16,435 bases of DNA from Acidiferrobacteraceae bacterium (GTDB lineage: Bacteria > Pseudomonadota > Gammaproteobacteria > Acidiferrobacterales > Acidiferrobacteraceae), in the NCBI GenBank assembly GCA_027343725.1, contig DAHWKH010000080.1, positions 1-16,435 of the forward strand, given 5' to 3'. Position numbers and translations under genes: made by a program. Below are positions 7,094 to 14,795 of this stretch, one piece after another. The notes below the pieces were generated by a model. It did not search any database and was not told where the DNA came from. It worked only from the letters and a program-made list of their open reading frames with translations. Every line of letters begins with the position of its first letter. The first letter of the stretch is position 1.

Positions 7094-8994
7094 GCGAGCG
7101 CCCACACGGGGAAATAGCGCGAGTATCCGTGGTATTTGAGGTAAAACACCCGCGGGAAGCCGGGGGCCGTGAACTCCTCGTCCCGCCACAGTCCGTCCGC
7201 CTCCTGGTGGCTCAAAAGGAAGCGGACGCCGCGTTGCACGGCAGGGCTCTCGTATTCGCCAGCCGCGAACAGCGCGAGCAGCGCCCAGGCCGTCTGGAAC
7301 GAGGTGCTGCGAATACCCTGACCTGCGAGCATCGGGTCGTGGTAGCAGTCGTTACTCTCGCCCCAGCCGCCGTCGGGGCGCTGGACGCTTTCGAGCCATG
7401 CCACCGCGCGCCGGATCGCGGGGTCGGAGGACGGGACCCCGGCGGCGGCAAGCCCCACGAGCACCGACCACGTCCCGTAGATGTAATTCGTGCCCCAGCG
7501 CCCGAACCACGCCCCGTGCTCTTCCTGCTCCACGCGCAGGTAGCGGACGGCGCGCGCAATCACGTCCCGATACCGCTCGCGATCCTTCACCCGGGCAAGC
7601 AGGGTCACGCAGCGCGCGGTCACGTCGCTCGACGGCGGGTCGAGCAATGCGCCGTGATCGGCAAACGGGATCTCGTTCAAGTAATAGTGGGTATTATCGG
7701 CATCGAACGAGGCAAAGCCGCCGTTCTCGGACTGCATGCCCGCCACCCACTCGGCCGCGCGTTCGATCGCGTAGGTGAAGCGCTCATCGTGCGCCTCCTC
7801 CATTGCCCACGCCACGACACTGGTATCGTCGAGATCCGGATAATGGCTGTTCTCGAACTGAAACGGCCAGCCGCCGCCCCGGAGATCGGGCTTCGCGGCG
7901 CGCCAATCCCCGGGGGCATCCAACAACTGGCGGGCGCTCATCCACAACAACGCCCGCGACACGGCCTCCCGTCCGCCGGGCGGGGTGGATGCCTGTAGCG
8001 CAAGACACGCAAGCCCGGTATCCCAGATCGGCGACACGCACGGCTGGCAATAAGCCTCGGACTCGTCCACCACCAGCAGGCGCTGAATGGCCGCCAAGGC
8101 GGTGGCCCGGTAGGGGTCGTCGCGATCGTAGCCGCGCGCGGCGAGAAACTCGTAGGCGTTCACCATCGCCGGGAAAATCGCGCCGAGCCCGCCCATTCCG
8201 TTGAGCCGCTCGACGACCCACGCCTCGGCCTTGTCGAGGGCGTGGGCACGCAACGCGCGCGGAATGAAGCGCTCGAGCATGAGGCCCACCCGCTCGAGAA
8301 AGAACAAGACCCGGTTCATGGCCGAGCGCATCGGGAAATAGCGCCGTTCCTCGTCCGGCGGCACGATGAACAACTCCGGGATCCCGATCCCGCGCGGATT
8401 GCGCGCCCGCACCTTGAGGCTGCAAAGCCCGAGCAGCGGCACCATGACCGTGCGCGACCAATACGAGACCTTCGCGAGCGTGATCGGAAACCAGCGGGGC
8501 GCGAGAATCAGTTCCACGGGCATGAACGGGATGGCGCGCCACGGGACCTGGCCGAATTGGGCGAGCGTGATACGCGTAAAGACGTTGGCACGCGCCGCTC
8601 CGCCGTGCTCGCGGATGAGATCGCGCGCGCGCCTCATGTGCGGCGCGTCCACCGGGTCCCCGGCCAACTTGAGCGCGTAGTAGGCCTTTACCGAGGCGCT
8701 GATATCGGAGCGCCCCCCATGATACAAGGGCCAGCCGCCGTCCGCGCCCTGGTGGCGCCGGATGTAACGCGCAAGCTGTGCCTCGAGAGATTGGTCCCGT
8801 TCATCCATGAAGTGCATCATGAGGATGTATTCGGCCGGGATCGTGCAATCGGCCTCGAGCGGCCAGCACCAGTACCCGTCCACGGCCTGCAGGCTGAGGA
8901 GCGCGCGCGCGCCGCGCGCCACGGCCTCCTGCAAGACACCCTCGCCCGCGCCCTCGTTCAGGTTTTCATCGACGGACACGCCCCGACTCTTCAT
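7066..8994 (-). CDS. shc: Squalene-hopene cyclase
   Basis: A 642-residue class II triterpene cyclase, the normal length for the family. The protonating DxDD motif is PDLDDTSVV (Asp387-Asp390). QW-type repeats are seen at 36-42, 82-88, 421-427, 538-544 and 597-603. Other hallmarks are GGLGAIFPAMVNAYEFL (268-284), GRWGTNYIYGTW (498-509) and FPRVFYLKYHGYSRYFPVWAL (613-633). The enzyme cyclises squalene to hopene and hopanol at the inner face of the cytoplasmic membrane. Two small departures from common sequences are visible: DLDDTS instead of DxDDTA, and RSTSFQTAW (562-570) instead of STASQTAW. The ATG at 8994 is preceded by AGAGGA at a 10-nt spacing. The frame is open much further upstream, but that overlaps squalene synthase and is not cyclase-like. 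The gap to squalene synthase is 35 bp and holds a stem-loop. Confidence 0.97.
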   Translation of the reverse strand: MKSRGVSVDENLNEGAGEGVLQEAVARGARALLSLQAVDGYWCWPLEADCTIPAEYILMMHFMDERDQSLEAQLARYIRRHQGADGGWPLYHGGRSDISASVKAYYALKLAGDPVDAPHMRRARDLIREHGGAARANVFTRITLAQFGQVPWRAIPFMPVELILAPRWFPITLAKVSYWSRTVMVPLLGLCSLKVRARNPRGIGIPELFIVPPDEERRYFPMRSAMNRVLFFLERVGLMLERFIPRALRAHALDKAEAWVVERLNGMGGLGAIFPAMVNAYEFLAARGYDRDDPYRATALAAIQRLLVVDESEAYCQPCVSPIWDTGLACLALQASTPPGGREAVSRALLWMSARQLLDAPGDWRAAKPDLRGGGWPFQFENSHYPDLDDTSVVAWAMEEAHDERFTYAIERAAEWVAGMQSENGGFASFDADNTHYYLNEIPFADHGALLDPPSSDVTARCVTLLARVKDRERYRDVIARAVRYLRVEQEEHGAWFGRWGTNYIYGTWSVLVGLAAAGVPSSDPAIRRAVAWLESVQRPDGGWGESNDCYHDPMLAGQGIRSTSFQTAWALLALFAAGEYESPAVQRGVRFLLSHQEADGLWRDEEFTAPGFPRVFYLKYHGYSRYFPVWALACYRNRPTP

Positions 8995-9012
8995 GTCATG
9001 GATTTCCTCTAG

Positions 9013-9032
9013 TGAGCCCAGCGCCGGGCTCA
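9013..9032 (-). other. Intercistronic stem-loop between squalene synthase and shc
   Basis: This is a perfect 7-bp inverted repeat, TGAGCCC and GGGCTCA, with a 6-nt loop. On the coding strand the first three bases of the stem are the TGA stop of squalene synthase, and the shc SD (AGAGGA, 9005-9010) begins two bases after the hairpin. There is no T-run on either side, so it is not a standard terminator. It could slow the exit of ribosomes, protect a processed mRNA end, or tune shc translation. The repeat is seen; any function is inference. Confidence 0.5.
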
Positions 9033-10121
9033 GGCGTCCCGGGATACGAGGGGTGACGGTAGCGGCGTTCCCGCCCAGGCCGTATAGAACAAAGCCCGCA
9101 AGAGCCAGTCCTTGCGCACCGCGAAGCGGCTGACGGCGATGGTCGCCTTGACGCTGCGCCGCGTGATCTTGACGTCCTGGCCGCTGCGAAAATCGCGCTG
9201 CCGGTCGATCTTGCGCAGCGTCAGAACCGCCATGCCGAGCGCCCACAGGCAGAAATTGCGCACACCCGTCTCCTCGGCGGGCACCAACAGCACGTACTGG
9301 AGGGCCTGACGGGCGTGCGCGTGCGCCACGCCCAGGAGATGGCCAAGCCCGCGCGCGAACCCCGGGTCGCCGGCGCCGGACGCGAGATGCGCGAGATCGA
9401 AGCCATAATGGGCGAAGACGTCGCGCGGGAGCCAGCAGGCCCCGCGCGCGCGATCCTCCCAGATATCCTTCAGGATATTGGTCATTTGCAGCGCCTGTCC
9501 GAAGGCCACGGCGAGCGGCATGAGGCGCTCGCGATGGCGCGCCATGGGAGGCGAGTACTCGCAAAAGAGGCGCGTCAACATCTCGCCCACGACGCCCGCC
9601 ACGTAATAACAATAGCGGTCCATGTCGGCGAGCGTCGGAAGGCCCAACGGGTCCTTGCGCTCCTGGAACTCCGCCATGCCGTCGGCCATCACCGCCACAC
9701 AGGTCTCCAGGGCCCGGCGCTGCGCGCTCGTGAAGCCCTCGGTGATCGCGATCACACGCGGCGTCTCGCGGACCAACAGGCGCTCGGCCTGCGGTATCGC
9801 CGGCGCGAGCGCGGAGTCGAGACGCCGCGCGAAGTCCGCGGGATCGGCCCGGCCGGCGACGACCGCGGCGAACAACGTGCAAAACTCCCGTTTCCGGGCC
9901 GGCGTCAGGACCGGGTCGTCTTCGATCGTGTCCACGATGCGGCAGAGCAGATACCCGTTGCTCACGGCATCCCGCACGCGCGGCGGCAACTGCGGAATCG
10001 TCAAGGCAAAGGTGCGCGAGACGTCCTGCAGCATGGCGTCCTGGAACCGCCGATCCTCGTCTTGGCAGGTCCCCGGGGCACGCGTGTCCGGGATCGGCCC
10101 TGCGGTCTTCCTGATTGGCAT
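9030..10121 (-). CDS. sqs: Squalene synthase (farnesyl-diphosphate farnesyltransferase, SQS type)
   Basis: A 363-residue squalene/phytoene synthase family enzyme that couples two farnesyl diphosphates, giving squalene for Shc. The two Mg-diphosphate motifs are RIVDTIEDD (61-69) and NILKDIWED (215-223). It also has SRTFALTIPQL (35-45), YCYYVAGVVGEMLTRLF (170-186) and NFCLWALGMAVLTLRKI (289-305). The last block resembles the 'FNFC...MAIATL' region of eukaryotic squalene synthase, which HpnC and HpnD usually lack, so a single NADPH-using SQS of the Methylococcus type is preferred over HpnD. The ATG at 10121 has AAGGAG at 10134-10139, 12 nt upstream. The C-terminus lacks an obvious membrane anchor, although FYTAWAGTPLP is mildly hydrophobic. 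No hpnC, hpnD or hpnE partner is present in the window, which agrees with the one-enzyme route. Confidence 0.86.
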   Translation of the reverse strand: MPIRKTAGPIPDTRAPGTCQDEDRRFQDAMLQDVSRTFALTIPQLPPRVRDAVSNGYLLCRIVDTIEDDPVLTPARKREFCTLFAAVVAGRADPADFARRLDSALAPAIPQAERLLVRETPRVIAITEGFTSAQRRALETCVAVMADGMAEFQERKDPLGLPTLADMDRYCYYVAGVVGEMLTRLFCEYSPPMARHRERLMPLAVAFGQALQMTNILKDIWEDRARGACWLPRDVFAHYGFDLAHLASGAGDPGFARGLGHLLGVAHAHARQALQYVLLVPAEETGVRNFCLWALGMAVLTLRKIDRQRDFRSGQDVKITRRSVKATIAVSRFAVRKDWLLRALFYTAWAGTPLPSPLVSRDA

Positions 10122-10225
10122 AGCGCCCGATTGCTCCTTAGGCTCCGGCGTCCCGCTCCGGTGATCCCCCAGCGGCGACCGCTGGCACCTTAGCATAAAG
10201 ACCGCTCCTCTTGAACTCGCTTCCC
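10122..10225. other. 104-bp gap with a stem-loop, upstream of squalene synthase
   Basis: This is the largest non-coding gap in the operon. It holds a perfect 7-bp inverted repeat (CCAGCGG at 10169-10175, loop CGA, CCGCTGG at 10179-10185) and the SD of squalene synthase (10134-10139). No T-run follows the hairpin in either direction. A TATGCT at 10192-10197 on the - strand is the only -10-like string, and no fitting -35 was found. An internal promoter or mRNA processing site is possible but unproven. Confidence 0.45.
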
Positions 10226-11257
10226 TCAACCACCGACCAACGGCACAGCGAGGCCGGCGGCCACCCGGCGCCGTTCGAGGAGGCGCCACGAGATGAGCAC
10301 CGGCAACCCGAACGCCACTTGCCGGAATCGGCGCGCCAGAGCCAAGCCGAGCGCGGCGTCCGGCGGGACGCCCAAGGCCTGCCCCAACATCACGAACCCG
10401 CCCTCCTGCACGCCCAGAGCCCCGGGGATCACAAAGGACAGGCTATGCACGGCCTGGAGCAGGCTTTCCCATATCAACGCGTGCCCATATCCCAAGCGAA
10501 TGCCCATGAGCCGTGCGACCACGAGGATCTCGCCGGCACTGGCAACGAAACTCAAACCCTGCCAAAAGCCGCAGGCAGCCAGCGCGCCCTTTTGCCGGTA
10601 CAAAAGTCGCAGCCTGCGGTCGAGGCCGCAAAACGACGCGCCCGCGGCCCCCGCCAGGATCTCCGCCCCGCGCGTCAGACACCGGCTCAAACCGCCGCGC
10701 AGCTGCACCGCCACAAAGCCGGCCACGGCGCCGATGCCCACGGCAAGCCCAACGAGCATCCGCGGCACGAGGTGTCCTGCGCCGATGTCGGGCAGCAGCG
10801 CCATGATGCCAGCCATGGTGGCCAGGACCTGTAGGACCAAGGTGACGGTCGTCTCGACAATGACGCTCGCCGAGGCCGCGGACGCCGCCATGCCCCGGCG
10901 CCGCAAGAAGCGCACCGCCACCATCTCCCCGCCGACCCGCGCTACCGGCAAGAGGGTGTTGATCGCGTCCCGAATCATCCCAAGCCCCAGCAAGACGGGT
11001 CCCGGAACGGGCGCGCGCGCGGGCAAGAGCCGCCGCCAACCGCGGGTGTCGAGCCCGATGGTCGCGACCCGCAGGGGGATGAGCCACAGCAGGCCCATGC
11101 CCGCGCGCGCGAGCAGGCGGCCGATGCCGTGCCATCCGGTCCAGGCGATAAGCCCAGCCGACACCGCGACCCCCACGGTCAGCCCGATTCCGGCGAGCGT
11201 GCGCGCCCACGGACCGGGCCGCAGCCCCATCCCCTCCCCGTTGGTCTCCTGATCCAT
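10226..11257 (-). CDS. hpnL: HpnL, hopanoid-associated membrane protein
   Basis: A 343-residue polytopic membrane protein of the lysylphosphatidylglycerol-synthase transmembrane family, with about seven to eight hydrophobic segments. Hallmarks are IRDAINTLLPVARVGGEMVAV (95-115), SVIVETTVTLVLQVL (131-145) and SFVIPGALGVQEGGFVMLGQALG (274-296). Its place directly after hpnN in a hopanoid operon is the usual one for hpnL. No biochemical activity is established for HpnL; a role in moving hopanoids or their precursors across the membrane is inferred from the family. The hpnN stop and this ATG are adjacent (TAGATG) with no gap. A second ATG at 11230, directly behind GGGGAGGGG, could be the true start and would drop nine hydrophilic residues. 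A clear paralogue lies at 5372-6382 in the same operon. Confidence 0.86.
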   Translation of the reverse strand: MDQETNGEGMGLRPGPWARTLAGIGLTVGVAVSAGLIAWTGWHGIGRLLARAGMGLLWLIPLRVATIGLDTRGWRRLLPARAPVPGPVLLGLGMIRDAINTLLPVARVGGEMVAVRFLRRRGMAASAASASVIVETTVTLVLQVLATMAGIMALLPDIGAGHLVPRMLVGLAVGIGAVAGFVAVQLRGGLSRCLTRGAEILAGAAGASFCGLDRRLRLLYRQKGALAACGFWQGLSFVASAGEILVVARLMGIRLGYGHALIWESLLQAVHSLSFVIPGALGVQEGGFVMLGQALGVPPDAALGLALARRFRQVAFGLPVLISWRLLERRRVAAGLAVPLVGG

Positions 11258-13927
11258 CTACCCGGCGCCCGACTCGGGCGCGCGGCGCGCCCGCAACGCC
11301 AGCAAGGCCGGCAAGACCAGAAGGATGGCCGCAAGGGCGGCCCCCATGGCGATAAAGAGCGTCTCCCCAAGCACACGCATGCCGGGATTGGAGGCGATCG
11401 CCAAGCTCCCGAAAGAGCTCATCGTCGTCAACGCGCTGAACACCACCGCTTCCGATGTGCTGGTATCGAGCAAGAGGCCGGCGCTCGCGCCCCCCCCCCG
11501 CCAGCGCACCACGAGATAGATACTGAAGGCCACGCTCAATCCGATCAAAAGCGGCAACACGATGATGTTGGCCAGATTGAACGAGATCCCCGCCCCCCAC
11601 ATGACCGCCACCGCCGCCATGGCCCCGAACCCCAAGGGGATGAGGATGGTCACGGCGTCCGCCAGGCTGCGCAGCGTCAAAAGCAGCACGATCGTAATGA
11701 GCACAAAGGAAATCGCGCTCGCCTCGCGAAACGCCGAGACGACCGCTCGTCCGCCTTGCACCAAAAGGATCGGGGGCCCCACCGCGTTCGGCGCGATCCG
11801 CGTCACGGAACGCACGAAGCGCTGGATATTGACGTTGCGCTCGAGATTCAAAGACGACAAGACCTCGACGCGCGCGCGGCCGTCTTTCGCCAGATACTCC
11901 CGCTTCAGGTTCACAGGCAAGGTCGCAAGACTCACGGGACGCGCGCGCAAGGCCTCGCGCAACCGCTTGAGCTGCCAGGGGAGCGTGCCGATCAGGCGTC
12001 TTTGCAGGACCTGCAAGGCCCCCTGGTTGCGCCCGAAACGCGCGCGATAACCCGGTATCACGGCCATGAGCGCGCGCGCCTCATGCGCCAAGTGCCCGTG
12101 CTTGCGGGCCGCGCTGTAAGTCGCGAGCGCGTGCGCAAGCCGGCCGAGGGAGTGGCGGATGCGCGCGGCGGGCGGGGCCGGGACGCTGCCCGGGCGAATC
12201 GAAAAGGGCGGCACGATGAGCGCCATCTGCGCGATCACCGAAAGCTTGGCCGCCTGATGCGCCGGCACGAAGCTTGCCGCCGTGATGACCCGACTGACGG
12301 TCTTCAGAGGCCGCAAGCGGGCGGCCAGCGCGCGGGCCGCGGGCAGATTCGGCGTGAGGATATCGATCGGGTATGGCGAGACCGAGCGATTTTTGAGCAG
12401 CGACTCGAACGTCGCGACCGCCTCGCTGTGGGGGTTTTGGAGATGCATCGGGTCGAAATCAAAGCGGCTTGCGAGGATCAGCGGGATGAGGCCGATCGCC
12501 ACGATCACGGCGATGGCGATCGTCGCCCGCGGGTAGCGATGGCCGGGGAAGCGCGCAAGCCAGGCGCGCATGGAACCGCGCGGCCGGCCGGCGGAATCGC
12601 CGGCGAACACGGTCAAAAGCGCAGGTGTCACGGTCAGGTTCGCGAGCAGGGCGAAGAACATGCCGGTGCCGGCGATGACCCCAAGATCGACGATGCCCGC
12701 GTAACTCGTCGGAACGAAGGAATAGAAGCTGATGGCGGCGGAAATGGCGGCGAGACTCAAGGCGCTGCCGACCCGCCGCGCGGTCGAGGATAGCGCTTGC
12801 GCGTTATCGTTGTGGGTCCGCTCCTCCTGATAGCGGATGCAAAACTGGATGCCGAAATCGACGGCGAGCCCCACGAACAGCACCGCGAACGACACCGAGA
12901 TCAGGTTCAAAGGCCCGGTCGCGTACAAGGCGAACGCGGCAGTCCACGTCAGCCCCATGAACAACGTCGCGAGGATAATGAGCACATAGCGGGCCCGGCG
13001 CAGGCCCCAGGTGAGCATCGCGAGCACCAACGTGAGCGACAAGGCGGTGGCCAAGCCCGCGCTCTGAGAGACTGTCTTGACCTGCTCGTTGTCGAGGGCC
13101 GCGGAGCCCGTCGTGCGCACCGTCACGCCGTGACCGGGCGTGAAGTGCAAGTCGCGCGCGCCGTCGCGGATGCTGTCCATGGCACGGCGCACCGGCGCCC
13201 CGCCCCGATAGTCGTAGCGCGGCTTCACCACGATGAAACTGTCGCCGGGCGCGCTGCGTTTCATGGGCGAGCCCGTCATGAGCCGGCCCCAGGGCATGGC
13301 CTCGTAGCGCCCCTGTTCCTGGCCTTCCAGGGTCCGGCGGAATCCGGCGAGGACCGCGGCCAGGCCCGGGACATGCCGGCGCGTGCGCGCACGGCGCAAC
13401 GCCTTGTCTAAAAGGCCGGTAAAGCGCGGCAGCGTCGGGTGGGCGGACAGGGTCGCCATGAAAGGCTGCGCGCGAGAGAGCCGGTCGGACAAGCGCCACA
13501 GGCGCTTCGTGGATAGATACAAGAGCCCCTCGCGGGCAAAGAACCGGCCGCCTCCGGGTTCGGTCACCGAGGTGATGCCCCGTCCGCGGCGTTTCAGCCA
13601 CGCCGCAAGCCGGTCCGCGTCCTCGCGCGCAAGGGTGCTCGAACGACTGTGCACGACCACGAGCAGGGTCCGGTTGAGGCCCGGGAAGGCGCGGTTGAAC
13701 CGCACTTGGGCGCGCTCGAAGGGCAGATCCTGCGACAGCATCCGGCTCATATTGGTGCTGATCGCGAAATGGGTCACCGTGTAATACAAGGCCGCGCCGC
13801 TCAAGGCCAGCGCCGCCGCGATCACAATCGCGCTATAGCGGCGCGAGAGATCGGCAAGCCCGATCAACAACCCGAAATAGGCGCGATCGATATGCGAGAC
13901 ACGACCGGGGTGGCGCTGATCCGTCAT
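11258..13927 (-). CDS. hpnN: HpnN, RND-family hopanoid transporter
   Basis: An 889-residue inner-membrane RND (MMPL/SSD-type) transporter with two six-helix halves, each started by a single helix and a large periplasmic loop. First half: helix about 30-50, loop 55-285, helices from 288 to 440, with the RND signature VGLAVDFGIQFCIRYQEE (352-369, Asp357). Second half: helix 467-486, loop 490-735, helices 737-878. Here the matching position reads LIGLSVAFSIYLVVRWR (794-810) without the Asp. HpnN carries hopanoids from the inner to the outer membrane, shown genetically in Rhodopseudomonas palustris. The ATG at 13927 overlaps the hpnK stop (ATGA). The open frame upstream of it overlaps hpnK and is rejected. 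A run of ten G on the coding strand lies at 11490-11499, within codons for RGGGA (about 810-814). Confidence 0.93.
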   Translation of the reverse strand: MTDQRHPGRVSHIDRAYFGLLIGLADLSRRYSAIVIAAALALSGAALYYTVTHFAISTNMSRMLSQDLPFERAQVRFNRAFPGLNRTLLVVVHSRSSTLAREDADRLAAWLKRRGRGITSVTEPGGGRFFAREGLLYLSTKRLWRLSDRLSRAQPFMATLSAHPTLPRFTGLLDKALRRARTRRHVPGLAAVLAGFRRTLEGQEQGRYEAMPWGRLMTGSPMKRSAPGDSFIVVKPRYDYRGGAPVRRAMDSIRDGARDLHFTPGHGVTVRTTGSAALDNEQVKTVSQSAGLATALSLTLVLAMLTWGLRRARYVLIILATLFMGLTWTAAFALYATGPLNLISVSFAVLFVGLAVDFGIQFCIRYQEERTHNDNAQALSSTARRVGSALSLAAISAAISFYSFVPTSYAGIVDLGVIAGTGMFFALLANLTVTPALLTVFAGDSAGRPRGSMRAWLARFPGHRYPRATIAIAVIVAIGLIPLILASRFDFDPMHLQNPHSEAVATFESLLKNRSVSPYPIDILTPNLPAARALAARLRPLKTVSRVITAASFVPAHQAAKLSVIAQMALIVPPFSIRPGSVPAPPAARIRHSLGRLAHALATYSAARKHGHLAHEARALMAVIPGYRARFGRNQGALQVLQRRLIGTLPWQLKRLREALRARPVSLATLPVNLKREYLAKDGRARVEVLSSLNLERNVNIQRFVRSVTRIAPNAVGPPILLVQGGRAVVSAFREASAISFVLITIVLLLTLRSLADAVTILIPLGFGAMAAVAVMWGAGISFNLANIIVLPLLIGLSVAFSIYLVVRWRGGGASAGLLLDTSTSEAVVFSALTTMSSFGSLAIASNPGMRVLGETLFIAMGAALAAILLVLPALLALRARRAPESGAG
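11490..11499 (-). repeat. Ten-base G homopolymer inside hpnN
   Basis: Ten consecutive C on the + strand, read as G on the coding strand, encode part of the Gly-rich linker after VVRWR in the second membrane half of HpnN. Loss or gain of one base would shift the frame and remove the last two or three membrane helices. It may be a slip-prone tract, or simply a place where sequencing is error-prone. The frame is intact as given. Confidence 0.7.
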
Positions 13928-14790
13928 GGCACGCCCCCGTCCGCCGCGAGATCCCGAAAACCCGCGCACGGCCGGGCGCGCGCGCGCAGAGCGGCGCTCA
14001 CGCGCGTGCTCATCAGGGCCTGCCACTCGGCGACGGGCCTGTAACCCGTCGGGCTCACGTCCGCGCCGTCTTGCGTCGCCGGGTGGCAATAGAGCTCCGT
14101 CACCCCCTCCGGCATGTCCCCCAAAAGCGCAAGCATCGCGTCCTCATCCATGGCCCCGCTCTGCGAAAGCCCCAGCACCCAGTCGTTGTGACGCATGCCC
14201 GCGCGCTCGAGGCGCCAGCGCATCTGACGCAACCAGGGACCCGTCACCAGGAGATTCAGGAGCCAGCGGCGGCGCTCCGAGCCGCTGCGCGCGGCTTGGA
14301 GCGGTTCCCGCGGCAGGCGCACGGCGCGCATCCCGTATTCGCCGCCGACCTTCAGGATGATGCCCAGCACCGCCGGGTGGAGATGCATGTGCTTGTGCGC
14401 GTTCACGTGATCCAAGGCCAATCCCGTCGCCGCAAACGCGGCGAATTGTGCGCGGATCTCGGACTCCAGGGCGCGCGCCGCGCGCCGGTTGAAGACGAAC
14501 CGGAACCCGGCGCGCACCAGACGCCCGTCCAAACGCCCGTCCTCGTCGCAGAGCTCCGGGATCTCGTCCGGCGGCAGCACCGGGCGGCCGTCTGCGACCA
14601 CGACATGGAGGCCCACCCGCAATTGCGGCAAGCGGCGCGCGCGCGATACCGCGTCGGCCGCCGCCTTCTCACCCACCATCAGGCTTGCACAGGTCAGGAC
14701 GCCGGCGCCCACGGCCTGCTCCACGGCCTCGTTGACGGCCCAGGACAAACCGAAATCGTCGGCCGTCACGATGACACGACGACCGCCCAC
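13924..14790 (-). CDS. hpnK: HpnK, hopanoid N-acetylglucosamine deacetylase (YdjC/ChbG family)
   Basis: A 288-residue carbohydrate deacetylase of the YdjC fold. Metal and catalytic residues are visible: VTADDFGLS (Asp11, Asp12), GLHVVVADGRPVLP (His62), DHVNAHKHMHLHP (His128, His132, His134) and TELYCHPA (His236). In Burkholderia cenocepacia HpnK deacetylates the N-acetylglucosaminyl bacteriohopanetetrol made by HpnI, before HpnJ acts. The start is taken as GTG at 14790, 5 bp after the hpnJ stop; it lacks a strong SD, but translation just after hpnJ would be coupled. The stop overlaps the hpnN start. After about residue 270 the sequence is Arg/Ala-rich and variable. Confidence 0.91.
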   Translation of the reverse strand: MGGRRVIVTADDFGLSWAVNEAVEQAVGAGVLTCASLMVGEKAAADAVSRARRLPQLRVGLHVVVADGRPVLPPDEIPELCDEDGRLDGRLVRAGFRFVFNRRAARALESEIRAQFAAFAATGLALDHVNAHKHMHLHPAVLGIILKVGGEYGMRAVRLPREPLQAARSGSERRRWLLNLLVTGPWLRQMRWRLERAGMRHNDWVLGLSQSGAMDEDAMLALLGDMPEGVTELYCHPATQDGADVSPTGYRPVAEWQALMSTRVSAALRARARPCAGFRDLAADGGVP

Positions 14791-14795
14791 CGAAT

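Noticed and set aside
8995..9882. An upstream extension of the shc frame by about 296 codons.
   Set aside because: It overlaps squalene synthase in another frame and shows no domain. The ATG at 8994 has an SD and gives the usual cyclase length.
10192..10197. TATGCT as a -10 box for an internal promoter before squalene synthase (- strand).
   Set aside because: No fitting -35 hexamer at 16-18 bp spacing; kept only as a possibility in the gap entry.
11129..12793. A 554-codon + strand open frame antisense to hpnL and hpnN.
   Set aside because: It has the same low-complexity, charged antisense composition; hpnN and hpnL on the other strand explain the region.
13928..14089. An upstream extension of the hpnN frame into hpnK.
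   Set aside because: It is an Arg/Gly-rich shadow of hpnK. The ATG at 13927 forms the typical ATGA overlap and a normal HpnN N-terminus.
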